From: Lepidurus packardi
Lineage: Eukaryota > Arthropoda > Branchiopoda > Notostraca > Triopsidae
Direction of reading: 5' to 3'
DNA: 64,000 bases
Assembly: GCA_023053545.1 (NCBI GenBank)
Contig: JAKZAN010000062.1
Span: forward strand, 124,001 to 188,000
Shown here: positions 7,847 through 15,247 of the stretch, in pieces
How positions within the stretch are numbered: the first letter of the stretch is position 1
How the letters are laid out: each line of letters begins with the position of its first letter
Notes under the pieces: generated by a model
Told to the model about the DNA's origin: nothing
Database searches by the model: none
The model's input: the letters and a program-made list of their open reading frames with translations, nothing else
Made by a program: the position numbers and the translations under genes

Positions 7847-9315
7847 CTTCCCTTATTACTGATTATACTTTTGATTAATTTTCGTTCTTTGACGTATATG
7901 GTGCCGATGAAAATTGCCAATAGCGTGATGCCGACGGCGTAATTTTCGCGGAAGTAATAGAATGAAATGATGGAAAACGCTGTTGAGAGTGTGAGGTAGC
8001 CGGCGATTGCTTTGATGTCGTATGGAATTGGGTAGTATTTATTGCCCCAAAAATAGGAAATGAGCATCATGCTGCCGTATGCCGCGATGGTTGCGATTGC
8101 GGAACCGACATAGCTGTATTGCGGGATGAGCAGGAAATTGAGTGCCAATGTGATGGCTGCGCCGATGATTGAAATGTAGGCGCCGATGTGTGTTTTATCG
8201 ATGAGTTTGTACCAAACTGAAAGGTTTGTGTAGATTCCGAGGAAGAAATTGGCCAAAATGATGAGCGGGACAATTTTCATGGCTGCCCAATATTCTGGAT
8301 TTCTGATCATGTATATTTTGAGAAAGTCGGCAAAAACGATGACAAAAAGCAAGATGACAGAGCCAAAAATGACGAAATATTTGGTGACCGTTGCGTAGGT
8401 TTGTGGCGCGTTTGGGTTGCTGGAATGGCTGAAGAAAAAGGGTTCAATGCCCAATGAATAGGCCGTTCTGAACAGTACCATGAACAGGCCGAGTTTGTAG
8501 CAAGCCGAATAGATGCCGACTTCTGCTTCGGCGATATTGGCGGGTAGTAATTTTTGGAGCAGGATTTTATCGAATTGCTCGTTGATGGCGAAGGCGACAC
8601 CTGCAAAGAGGATTGGCCATCCGTATCGCATCATTTTTTTCCAGAGTTCGAAGTCGAAATGCCAGTTGACGTGGAAATAATCCTTCGATAGCACGATGAA
8701 TGTGGCGAGACTTGCTATTAGGTTGGCCACGAATATGTAGCCGACTTGAAAATCTTCGATGAAAATGGCTTCGAAAAAGTCGTTTTTATTGTTTTCTGCT
8801 AGGTATGGCAGAGCGATTAGGAAGAAGAGGTTGAGCAGGACATTGAGCGTGACGTTCCCGATTTTTACGGCGGCGTAAAACATGGGGCGTTGTGTGGCGC
8901 GGAGTTTTGCGAAAGGAATGATTACGAGTGCATCGAGCGCGAGGATCCAGATGGAATAGGTGATGAATTCCGTTTTGATGTCGGCCCAATTTGCAATTTG
9001 GTCTCGAAACATGAGTGCCAGTCCGAGGAAAACTGCCGAGCTCCAAAATATCGAAATCATGGACGTTTCGATTACGTTTTTCTTGTTTGTTTCTTTGTTG
9101 TAGAACCTGAAAAAGGCCGTTTCCATGCCGTATGCGAGCATGACATTGACAAAAATCATGTAGGCGAAAATGACGGTTACTTGGCCATATTCTTTGACTG
9201 GCAGCATCCGTGGATCGGTGTAGAACGGCACCAGGAAGAAGCTGATCATCCTTGGTAAAACGGTGGCAAGGCCGTAGATGGCGGTTTGCTGAAATAGTTT
9301 TTTGTATAAACCCAA
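7843..9315 (-). CDS. Polysaccharide flippase, MATE/Wzx-like
   Basis: 490 aa, almost entirely hydrophobic with about 12-14 predicted membrane helices. The start MGLYKKLFQQTAIYGLATVLPRM resembles flavobacterial lipopolysaccharide biosynthesis or Wzx-type proteins, with the early FFLVPFYTD and YGQVTVIFAYMIF segments. It would flip undecaprenyl-linked glycans across the inner membrane; the substrate is unknown. It is probably the first gene of the minus-strand group, with a TATTTTTG element 17 nt upstream. A second flippase lies at 42.8 kb, so this one is unlikely to be dedicated to that polysaccharide cluster. Confidence 0.87.
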   Translation of the reverse strand: MGLYKKLFQQTAIYGLATVLPRMISFFLVPFYTDPRMLPVKEYGQVTVIFAYMIFVNVMLAYGMETAFFRFYNKETNKKNVIETSMISIFWSSAVFLGLALMFRDQIANWADIKTEFITYSIWILALDALVIIPFAKLRATQRPMFYAAVKIGNVTLNVLLNLFFLIALPYLAENNKNDFFEAIFIEDFQVGYIFVANLIASLATFIVLSKDYFHVNWHFDFELWKKMMRYGWPILFAGVAFAINEQFDKILLQKLLPANIAEAEVGIYSACYKLGLFMVLFRTAYSLGIEPFFFSHSSNPNAPQTYATVTKYFVIFGSVILLFVIVFADFLKIYMIRNPEYWAAMKIVPLIILANFFLGIYTNLSVWYKLIDKTHIGAYISIIGAAITLALNFLLIPQYSYVGSAIATIAAYGSMMLISYFWGNKYYPIPYDIKAIAGYLTLSTAFSIISFYYFRENYAVGITLLAIFIGTIYVKERKLIKSIISNKGS

Positions 9316-9331
9316 CGCGTGTGATTTTGAA

Positions 9332-9339
9332 CAAAAATA
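9332..9339 (-). promoter_or_regulatory. -7 element upstream of the flippase gene
   Basis: Minus-strand TATTTTTG fits TAnnTTTG, 17 nt before the ATG at 9315. Candidate promoter of the flippase-dut group. Confidence 0.4.
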
Positions 9340-9378
9340 GAGAAAAAAAGGTTGTTTTTGGGTTTTAAATTTTTGGGG

Positions 9379-9558
9379 TTACGTCAATCCTTCCTCATCC
9401 AGTATTTTCACGAAATGAAATCCCTTGGGACCGAAACCTTGGTTGTAGTAGAAGTGGTGTGAGGGGAAGTTGTGGGTGTAGGCGTCTAGGACAATATTCG
9501 TGCAACCGAGTTCGAGGGCTTTTGCTTCTGCATAGTCACAAATCATTTTTCCGACGCC
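9379..9558 (-). pseudogene. 5'-truncated GNAT acetyltransferase remnant
   Basis: About 180 nt matching 11226-11406 at roughly 85% identity by eye. Translated on the minus strand it runs from the acetyl-CoA loop region to a natural end, FHFVKILDEEGLT, with stop at 9379. The N-terminal two thirds are missing: similarity stops abruptly at 9558 in GACGCC, followed by unrelated AT-rich DNA. No start codon belongs to it. The remnant keeps the C-terminus that the full-length copy at 11.2-11.7 kb has lost through a frameshift. The two copies flank a 1.67-kb accessory segment. Confidence 0.85.
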
Positions 9559-9574
9559 GGATTATAGTATTTAG

Positions 9575-9617
9575 AAACAAGAGGCAGTTTCGGTTTAGCC
9601 AAAACTGCATCTTGTTT
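9575..9617 (-). terminator. Hairpin downstream of the accessory genes
   Basis: Inverted repeat of 16 bp with one mismatch (9575-9590 against 9602-9617), loop of about 11 nt. On the minus strand it ends in TTGTTTCTAAATA, a modest T-tract. It lies 28 nt past the stop of the small membrane protein gene and fits its terminator. Confidence 0.6.
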
Positions 9618-9644
9618 AATCAGACCTGTATGGTTGTTTCCATT

Positions 9645-9899
9645 TTACAATAAGATTATAAGTAATAACACTAGCACACAACAAATAATGGCTAATTTTA
9701 TTCTATTTACAAAAGAAGTTCCTTTAACTTTATCATCATTTGTCAATTGTATTGATTCGTAAATAATATAACACAGTAGAAATATTAGATAGGTTATTTG
9801 AATATAAAACATATCAAAATACACTTTTATTGGTATAAGTTGTACCAAAAAAAATAGTGATGATAGTATATAAAAAACAATTTTTAATTTCTTGCTCAT
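9645..9899 (-). CDS. Small membrane protein, unknown function
   Basis: 84 aa with three strongly hydrophobic segments (about 5-26, 30-47 and 67-84), separated by short charged stretches (ESIQLTNDDKVKG, NRIKL). No family is recognised. It lies 6 nt downstream of the secreted 226-aa protein gene, same strand, so the two are probably co-transcribed and end at the hairpin at 9.6 kb. An inner-membrane partner of the secreted protein (for example an immunity-like or export-assisting protein) is possible but rests only on the gene pairing. Base composition is more AT-rich than the neighbouring core genes. Confidence 0.6.
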   Translation of the reverse strand: MSKKLKIVFYILSSLFFLVQLIPIKVYFDMFYIQITYLIFLLCYIIYESIQLTNDDKVKGTSFVNRIKLAIICCVLVLLLIILL

Positions 9900-9905
9900 A
9901 ATTTT

Positions 9906-10586
9906 TTAATTTACACAAGCCGCGTAATCTCTTTTAGCTCTCATTGAACAGACTGCAGCGATGGCTAGTACTCCAACACCTCCAACTGCACAAGCTGCAG
10001 GAGTTCCAAACCAACAACCTGTAGCTAAGATACCCCAATTTATAAGAGCATCCTCTGCGCAATCATTGCGATCAATCTGATATTGTTGCGCGCAAGTTCT
10101 TGCTTTGGCAGTTTCTAGTGTAGTCTCAAAATTTAATGGATTATCAATTATTGCCGATCTTACTGCATTTGTAATCATACGGTTTCTTTCTTCTTGTTTC
10201 AATGATCTGAATTCTTTATTATTGGCAATAAATTCAGCAGCGTTCTGATTTTGAAGCACAAGAAGAATATAAATTTCTTTATAATTAACCATTGCTGTAT
10301 TGGCTAAAGCCACTTTAAAATTTTCCTCATTTGGTGCAGCTTCTAATTTACTGTATGGAAAATTATCAAAGTTTAATTCTTTTTCATTTTCTATAAGTGT
10401 TATTATTTTTTTACTTATTGAAACATGTGCTTCGGCAAATTTCTTTAAATTTTCGTTTAAATTATTCGTATCGGTGTTAAACGGATTATTTGATACAACA
10501 TAATTACTATTTAAATTTGTACTGTCATGCCCAAAAGACATTCCTGTAACCATTGTGGCGATTAAGCCAAAAATAACTTTTCTCAT
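9906..10586 (-). CDS. Secreted protein with Cys-containing, Gly/Ala-rich C-terminus, unknown
   Basis: 226 aa. The N-terminus MRKVIFGLIATMVTGMSFGH is a likely signal peptide. Residues about 40-155 are helical and charged without a recognised motif. The last 65 residues change character: six Cys in RTCAQQYQIDRNDCAED, ATGCWFGTPAACAVGG, AAVCSMRAKRDYAAC around a hydrophobic Gly/Ala core. This looks like a membrane-active or disulphide-stabilised tail, but I do not recognise the family. It is the first gene of a two-gene unit with the small membrane protein and is divergent from the XRE regulator. The AT-rich composition and the flanking GNAT copies suggest acquisition. Confidence 0.65.
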   Translation of the reverse strand: MRKVIFGLIATMVTGMSFGHDSTNLNSNYVVSNNPFNTDTNNLNENLKKFAEAHVSISKKIITLIENEKELNFDNFPYSKLEAAPNEENFKVALANTAMVNYKEIYILLVLQNQNAAEFIANNKEFRSLKQEERNRMITNAVRSAIIDNPLNFETTLETAKARTCAQQYQIDRNDCAEDALINWGILATGCWFGTPAACAVGGVGVLAIAAVCSMRAKRDYAACVN

Positions 10587-10840
10587 AATAATAATAATTT
10601 TTAAAATTTTTTTAAAATCTGAATCTCTTCCAGATTTCGGTTAAATAATTTGTTTTTTACTAACAAAAAATTCGCTAGTAATTGTTAGGTCAAAAACTAC
10701 CTCAACCTCAAAACCTAATTTTACACTAAAGGTGTAAAAAATGTTAAAAATCAGAAAAGCTTAAATATTATAGCAATGCTAGGGCATTCGCAAAGTAAGT
10801 TCTCGTCATTGCCCTTCCCAGTTCCACGCAGACCTTAGTC
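10587..10840. other. Divergent intergenic region, no gene seen
   Basis: 254 nt between the secreted-protein gene and the XRE gene. It is AT-rich with a weak 7-bp inverted repeat AAATCTG / CAGATTT near 10616-10640. No exact TAnnTTTG toward the secreted-protein gene was found. It probably holds both promoters and any regulator site. Confidence 0.4.
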
Positions 10841-11164
10841 TTGTATTTTCGCTTCTTCACAGTATACAACATAAGAAGGGCTATAAAAGAAAAGGACAAA
10901 AAGCAACAGGAAGTCTATGAGGCTATTGGAATAAACCAGTCGACTTATTCTAAAATAGAGAAAAACAAACACAAAGTGAATTTAGATACTTTGAGCGTTA
11001 TTGTTAGTGGGCTCAGGGTTAGTGTACATAAACTAATTGGTGATTCCGAAAGCGAAAATGAGCCTCGCGAAAATAGTGCAGCAACCTCCATTGCAGCAGA
11101 TTTGATTACTTCGCTTAAAAATCAAGTAGAAATGCTGCACTGGAAAAAGAGAATAAAAAACTAA
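10841..11164 (+). CDS. XRE-family HTH regulator with apparent C-terminal frameshift
   Basis: 107 aa as read. Residues about 9-66 form a Cro/C1-type helix-turn-helix (NIRRAIKEKDKKQQEVYEAI, NQSTYSKIEKNKHKVNLDTL, VSVHKLIGD). The open frame begins at a TTG and no ATG is available before the HTH, so the start is uncertain; TATTTTCG at 10844 is a near-match to the -7 box and would put the real start downstream of 10850. After CTG at 11135 the frame breaks. One base further along, LEKENKKLKERIKKVLRN reads as the expected coiled-coil tail and continues to a stop at 11227-11229. A single missing base near 11137-11140 explains this. Probable regulator of the divergent secreted-protein unit (inference). 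Confidence 0.7.
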   Translation: MYFRFFTVYNIRRAIKEKDKKQQEVYEAIGINQSTYSKIEKNKHKVNLDTLSVIVSGLRVSVHKLIGDSESENEPRENSAATSIAADLITSLKNQVEMLHWKKRIKN

Positions 11165-11184
11165 AAGAACGGATAAAAAAAGTA

Positions 11185-11664
11185 CTAAGAAATAGGCCGT
11201 ATTTTAATGACGTTGCTATAACCAATTAAGTCAATCCTTCTTCGTCCAGTATTTTTCACGAAATGAAATCCTTTTGGGCCGAAACCTTGGTTGTAGTAGA
11301 ACCGGTGCGCGGGAAAATTGTGCGTATAGGCGTCAAGCACGATATTCGTGCAGCCGAGCTCAAGGGCTTTTGCTTCTGCATAATCGCAAATCATTTTTCC
11401 GACGCCTTTGGAGCGATGTTGTTCATTTACGATGAAGTTGTCCAGTTCGATGTATTTGCCGCTCCAGAGCTTTGTATTGAGCCAATAGCCGCTAATCCCG
11501 AGGCATTCGCCGTTTTCAAACATCGCAATTTGTCCGTAACCGTGCGGCAACATGTCAGACAGCATTTCTTTGTAGCGGTCAATGGTTAATTTTGGGTATA
11601 GTTGGCGCATGGTTTCAATTTGCGCAATCATTTCGTCTATCGTGGTCAGTTCAATGATTTGCAT
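11185..11664 (-). CDS. GNAT N-acetyltransferase with frameshifted C-terminus
   Basis: 159 aa. The GNAT fold is clear: GQIAMFENGECLGISGYWLN (strands 2-4), the acetyl-CoA loop EQHRSKGVGKMICDYAEAKA (QxxGxG type) and FPAHRFYYNQGF (motif B). The acceptor is unknown. The last residues after FHFVK differ from the related remnant at 9.4 kb: a run of five T at 11252-11256, against four at 9405-9408, shifts the frame and gives a 19-residue unrelated tail. Without the extra T the protein would end ILDEEGLT with stop at 11226. The fold core is complete, so activity may survive. A -7 element (TAATTTTG) lies 25 nt upstream. Confidence 0.88.
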   Translation of the reverse strand: MQIIELTTIDEMIAQIETMRQLYPKLTIDRYKEMLSDMLPHGYGQIAMFENGECLGISGYWLNTKLWSGKYIELDNFIVNEQHRSKGVGKMICDYAEAKALELGCTNIVLDAYTHNFPAHRFYYNQGFGPKGFHFVKNTGRRRIDLIGYSNVIKIRPIS

Positions 11665-11688
11665 GGGATGGTGTTTTTAATTCGGTGT

Positions 11689-11696
11689 CAAAATTA
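11689..11696 (-). promoter_or_regulatory. -7 element of the GNAT gene
   Basis: Minus-strand TAATTTTG fits TAnnTTTG, 25 nt before the ATG at 11664. No correctly spaced -33 box was seen. Confidence 0.4.
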
Positions 11697-11728
11697 AAAT
11701 AAAAAACCAACAAACACTTTTACGATTG

Positions 11729-11872
11729 TACTTTTGTATGCTGCACATTCTTACTTTTATACTGTGCAAGATCGCAATTAGCTGATTAATTCATTTATAA
11801 GCATGTTTTATAAAGCGCCAAAACTTCCACAGTTATAAATGGTATCGTTTTAATTAAAGGCGCTTTTTTTTT
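11729..11872 (+). ncRNA. Candidate small structured RNA with intrinsic terminator
   Basis: TACTTTTG (11729-11736) fits the -7 consensus. Just downstream, TGCACA (11742-11747) pairs with TGTGCA (11763-11768). The 3' end has AAAGCGCC (11812-11819) paired with GGCGCTTT (11859-11866), an inner AAAAC / GTTTT pair, and a run of about nine T to 11872. No ORF lies inside. A transcript of about 130 nt starting near 11743 would fit. It could instead be only a terminator plus spacer DNA, since nothing on the plus strand upstream needs one except the XRE gene. Confidence 0.4.
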
Positions 11873-11908
11873 AAAATCTTACTCTAATTATTGCAACGAA
11901 TTAATTTG

Positions 11909-11916
11909 TAAATTTG
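11909..11916 (+). promoter_or_regulatory. -7 element of the DUF433/DUF5615 pair
   Basis: TAAATTTG fits TAnnTTTG and ends 29 nt before the ATG at 11946. It overlaps the alternative GTG start at 11916, which argues for the ATG. Confidence 0.5.
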
Positions 11917-11945
11917 TGAATACTAAAACTTTTAACATCAATGTT

Positions 11946-12173
11946 ATGGAAAATTGGCAAAATCATATTACTATAAACGCAGAGGTTAGAAGTGGTAAAC
12001 CTTGCATAAAAGGGACTAGAATTACCGTATCTGATGTTCTTTCTTATCTTGCATCAGGCATGTCTGTTTCTGAAATTACCGAGGATTTTCCAGAATTAAA
12101 CACAGCTCAAGTATTGGCGGCCTTGTCATTTGCAGCACATAGAGACGCCATCACAAAAATCGCAGTTGCGTAA
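11946..12173 (+). CDS. DUF433 antitoxin-like protein
   Basis: 75 aa from ATG 11946; the longer frame from GTG 11916 is rejected because the -7 box covers it and DUF433 proteins usually begin close to this point. The family signature is clear: SGKPCIKGTRITVSDVL followed by SEITEDFPELNTAQVLAALSFAA, a helix-turn-helix-like fold. DUF433 proteins are commonly encoded immediately before a PIN-like DUF5615 protein and are regarded as antitoxins. The TAATG junction (1-nt overlap) with the next gene fits translational coupling. Confidence 0.85.
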   Translation: MENWQNHITINAEVRSGKPCIKGTRITVSDVLSYLASGMSVSEITEDFPELNTAQVLAALSFAAHRDAITKIAVA

Positions 12174-12514
12174 TGAAACTGCTTTTAGATGCCAATTTAT
12201 CATGGAGATTGATAAAAAAACTTGAACCATTTTTTGAAAATGTAGTTCACTCGAAAGAAATTCCCGTAACACAGCCTGCAACGGACATTGAAATATGGCA
12301 TTTTGCCCAACAAAATGATTTTGTTATCTTGAGTAAAGATGATGATTTTGAAAAATTAGCCTTACTAAAAGGAATTCCGCCTAAAGTGATTTTTTTAAAA
12401 ACATATAATGCCAATACTACTGTATTGTCTGAAATTTTAATAAATAACAAGATCGAAATCGAACGCTTTTGTTATTCTACAGTAGATGGTATTTTAGAGA
12501 TTTATGCTGTGTAA
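12173..12514 (+). CDS. DUF5615 PIN-like protein, putative toxin
   Basis: 113 aa. The N-terminal KLLLDANLSWRL has the first acidic residue of a PIN-like nuclease fold. The middle has TDIEIWHFAQQNDFVILSKDDDF, typical of DUF5615 with the conserved Asp cluster. A strand such as KVIFLKTYN follows. Family inference: an RNase-like toxin neutralised by the DUF433 protein. Length is normal and the frame is intact. Gene order and 1-nt overlap match known pairs; toxicity in this organism is not shown. A bidirectional terminator follows. Confidence 0.82.
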   Translation: MKLLLDANLSWRLIKKLEPFFENVVHSKEIPVTQPATDIEIWHFAQQNDFVILSKDDDFEKLALLKGIPPKVIFLKTYNANTTVLSEILINNKIEIERFCYSTVDGILEIYAV

Positions 12515-12575
12515 AAGCAATAAATAGAATGATCAAATTGCTTTTAAAGTTTTTTCACACAATATATATTAAACG

Positions 12576-12606
12576 AAAAAGAGTCAGCTTACGCCGACTC
12601 TTTTTT
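12576..12606. terminator. Bidirectional terminator between DUF5615 and atpG
   Basis: Stem GAGTCAGC / GCCGACTC with one mismatch and a 4-nt loop, flanked by five A on the left and six T on the right. It therefore works on either strand. It separates the convergent DUF5615 and atpG genes. Confidence 0.88.
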
Positions 12607-12623
12607 ATAATAAAACTTTTTTC

Positions 12624-13484
12624 TTATCCATTCAAAGCTTCTGCTCCACCTACGATTTCTAAAATCTCGTTTGTAATTGCAGCCTGACGCGCTTTGTTGT
12701 AAGTCAATTTCAATTGATCTCTCAACTCTGTTGCGTTGTCGGTTGCTTTGTGCATTGCCGTCATACGTGCGCCATGTTCAGAGGCAAATGAATCTCTGAT
12801 TGCTTTGTATAATTGTGTTTTAAGCATTTTTGGAATCAAAGTCAACACAATTTCTTCTTTCGATGGTTCAAAAATGTAATCCCCAGCGGCAGAAACATCG
12901 CCTTTCATCGGAATCAATGGCAGGTATTGTTCTGTTTGGATGATTTGTGTGGCAGCGTTCTTGAATTGGTTGTATACCAAAACGATTTGGTCATACTTTC
13001 CATTGACGAACATCGCAACGATTTCATCTGAGATTGCTGCTACGTTTTCATACGAAAGGTTGTCGAATACGCCGTTATTGTTTGACACTACATTGTGTGT
13101 CTTTCTGATTACGTCGTTTCCTTTTTTACCAATCGTTACAAAATCAACTTTCTTCCCAGCATATACCGTTTCTGTTAGCCTTTTGGTTTCCTTCACCACG
13201 TTCGAATTAAACGCACCGCTTAAACCTCTGTTTGAAGTAATCGCTACGATTAAAACGTTTTTAACTTCGCGTTGCGTTGTGAATTCGCCACCTGCATCTG
13301 CATCCAACGTTGCCGATAGATTTTGAAGCAGTTCGGTTAATTTTTCGGCATAAGGCCGCATTGCTGTAATCGCATCTTGTGCTTTTTTTAGCTTTGCAGC
13401 AGAAACCATTTTCATTGCCGATGTGATTTGCATCGTTGATGAAACGGAGGTAATTCTGTTACGGATTTCCTTTAAATTTGCCAT
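12624..13484 (-). CDS. atpG: F1 ATP synthase gamma subunit
   Basis: 286 aa. The N-terminal helix MANLKEIRNRITSVSSTMQITSAMKMVSAAKL and the C-terminal helix (MHKATDNATELRDQLKLTYNKARQAAITNEI) are the two conserved gamma helices that form the rotor shaft. SNRGLSGAFN is the family motif in between. Last gene of the atpB-E-F-H-A-G run, followed by a bidirectional terminator. It is separated from atpA by a 133-bp spacer with short repeats, longer than the other gaps in the operon. Confidence 0.97.
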   Translation of the reverse strand: MANLKEIRNRITSVSSTMQITSAMKMVSAAKLKKAQDAITAMRPYAEKLTELLQNLSATLDADAGGEFTTQREVKNVLIVAITSNRGLSGAFNSNVVKETKRLTETVYAGKKVDFVTIGKKGNDVIRKTHNVVSNNNGVFDNLSYENVAAISDEIVAMFVNGKYDQIVLVYNQFKNAATQIIQTEQYLPLIPMKGDVSAAGDYIFEPSKEEIVLTLIPKMLKTQLYKAIRDSFASEHGARMTAMHKATDNATELRDQLKLTYNKARQAAITNEILEIVGGAEALNG

Positions 13485-13617
13485 CGTTCTTTTATCTTAA
13501 CGTGTGTAATGTCTATAATGTCGTAACGTCTGTAATGTCTTGTGACTTTATGACGATTTGATCCTGTCTTCCGCCTTTACGACTTCCGACTTTATGACTT
13601 ATGACTTATGACTTCTT
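13485..13617. repeat. Short imperfect repeats between atpA and atpG
   Basis: Three perfect tandem copies of ATGACTT at 13594-13614, with diverged copies before them (GACTTTATGAC, CGACTTCCGACTTT). Further upstream are TAATGTC / TAACGTC variants (13507-13540). No open frame. It lies inside an otherwise compact operon. Confidence 0.7.
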
Positions 13618-15192
13618 TTAATATTTAGCTGAAACTTCTTTAGCTACTTTTTCGATTGTATCAGTGATTTCGTCTGTTAGCTTTCCAGCTTTCAAACCGT
13701 CTAATACATCTCTGTGCGATGTGTTTAGGAACTCAAGAAAATCTTTCTCAAACTCTTTTACTTTATTAACCGGCACATTTTTAAGTAGGTTTTTAGAACC
13801 TGCGTAGATAATTGCTACTTGGTCTTCCACTGTAAAAGGATCATTCAAACCTTGTTTCAAGATTTCGACGTTTCTTCTTCCTTTTTCAATTACATTCAAT
13901 GTAACAGCATCCAAATCAGAACCAAATTTTGCAAACGCTTCCAATTCGCGGAATTGTGCTTGATCTAGTTTTAGTGTTCCTGCAACTTTCTTCATTGATT
14001 TAATCTGTGCGTTACCACCAACACGAGATACCGAAATACCTACGTTAATTGCTGGACGTACACCAGAGTTGAACAAGTCAGACTCCAAGAAAATCTGTCC
14101 GTCTGTAATCGAAATTACGTTTGTTGGGATGTATGCTGATACGTCACCTGCTTGTGTTTCGATAATTGGAAGGGCAGTTAATGAACCACCACCTTTTACG
14201 ATTGGACGCAATGAATCAGGAAGGTCGTTCATGTTCTTAGCGATTTCGTCATTGGCGATTACTTTAGCAGCTCTTTCTAATAAACGAGAGTGCAAGTAAA
14301 ATACGTCACCTGGATAAGCCTCACGACCTGGTGGTCTTCTCAAAAGAAGTGATACTTCACGGTAAGCAACTGCTTGTTTAGATAAATCATCATAAACAAT
14401 AAGTGCTGGACGACCTGTATCACGGAAGTACTCTCCAATTGCAGCTCCTGCGAAAGGTGCATAAACCTGCATTGGCGCTGGGTCAGAAGCATTAGCAGCA
14501 ACGATTACGGTGTAAGCCATTGCGCCTTTTTCTTCTAGTTTTTTAGCAATTCCCGCTACGGTTGAAGCTTTCTGACCGATTGCAACATATATACAGAATA
14601 CAGGCTGACCTGCATCGTAGAATTCTTTTTGGTTCAAGATGGTATCAATACAAACCGTTGACTTACCAGTTTGACGGTCACCAATTACAAGCTCACGTTG
14701 ACCACGGCCAACAGGGATCATTGCGTCTACGGCTTTGATACCAGTTTGTAACGGCTCAGTTACGGGCTGACGGAAGATTACACCAGGTGCTTTTCTTTCC
14801 AACGGCATTTCGTATAAGTCGCCACCAATTGGTCCTTTTCCATCAATTGGAAAACCAAGTGTGTTTACGACACGACCTACCATTTGTTCACCCACTCTTA
14901 AAGAGGCGATACGTTGTGTTCTTTTTGCAGTTGAACCTTCTTTAATTCCGGTATAACCACCTAAAAGTACAACTCCGACGTTGTCTTCTTCAAGGTTAAG
15001 AACGATACCTTCGATACCGTTTTCAAACTCTACAAGTTCGCCATACTGAACGTTTGACAAACCGTGAACAAGTGCAATACCGTCACCAATTCTAAGTACT
15101 GTTCCAACTTCTTCTAAAGTTGCACCTGACTCAAAACCGTCCAACTGTCTTTTTAAAATTGCTGAAATTTCAGCGGGCTTAATTTCTGCCAT
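13618..15192 (-). CDS. atpA: F1 ATP synthase alpha subunit
   Basis: 524 aa. Walker [10 protein letters not shown] lies near residues 170-178. [11 protein letters not shown] (Walker B region) and [22 protein letters not shown] (alpha-subunit signature) follow. The N-terminal [12 protein letters not shown] resembles the region that contacts delta. Non-catalytic nucleotide-binding subunit of the F1 hexamer. The catalytic beta subunit (atpD) and epsilon (atpC) are not in the window, as is common in Bacteroidota where atpDC lie elsewhere. Confidence 0.98.
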   Translation of the reverse strand: MAEIKPAEISAILKRQLDGFESGATLEEVGTVLRIGDGIALVHGLSNVQYGELVEFENGIEGIVLNLEEDNVGVVLLGGYTGIKEGSTAKRTQRIASLRVGEQMVGRVVNTLGFPIDGKGPIGGDLYEMPLERKAPGVIFRQPVTEPLQTGIKAVDAMIPVGRGQRELVIGDRQTGKSTVCIDTILNQKEFYDAGQPVFCIYVAIGQKASTVAGIAKKLEEKGAMAYTVIVAANASDPAPMQVYAPFAGAAIGEYFRDTGRPALIVYDDLSKQAVAYREVSLLLRRPPGREAYPGDVFYLHSRLLERAAKVIANDEIAKNMNDLPDSLRPIVKGGGSLTALPIIETQAGDVSAYIPTNVISITDGQIFLESDLFNSGVRPAINVGISVSRVGGNAQIKSMKKVAGTLKLDQAQFRELEAFAKFGSDLDAVTLNVIEKGRRNVEILKQGLNDPFTVEDQVAIIYAGSKNLLKNVPVNKVKEFEKDFLEFLNTSHRDVLDGLKAGKLTDEITDTIEKVAKEVSAKY

Positions 15193-15247
15193 AAAATTTA
15201 TATTTATCTACCTCTATTAATACTTATTTGGGTTCTGAAACCCTATC

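Noticed and set aside
8786..9334. 182-codon minus-strand frame inside the flippase gene
   Set aside because: Same strand but other frame; no motif, and the flippase frame is complete.
9559..11225. Insertion sequence or integron in the GNAT-flanked segment
   Set aside because: No transposase, integrase or clean terminal inverted repeats; the flanking repeats are diverged GNAT pieces.
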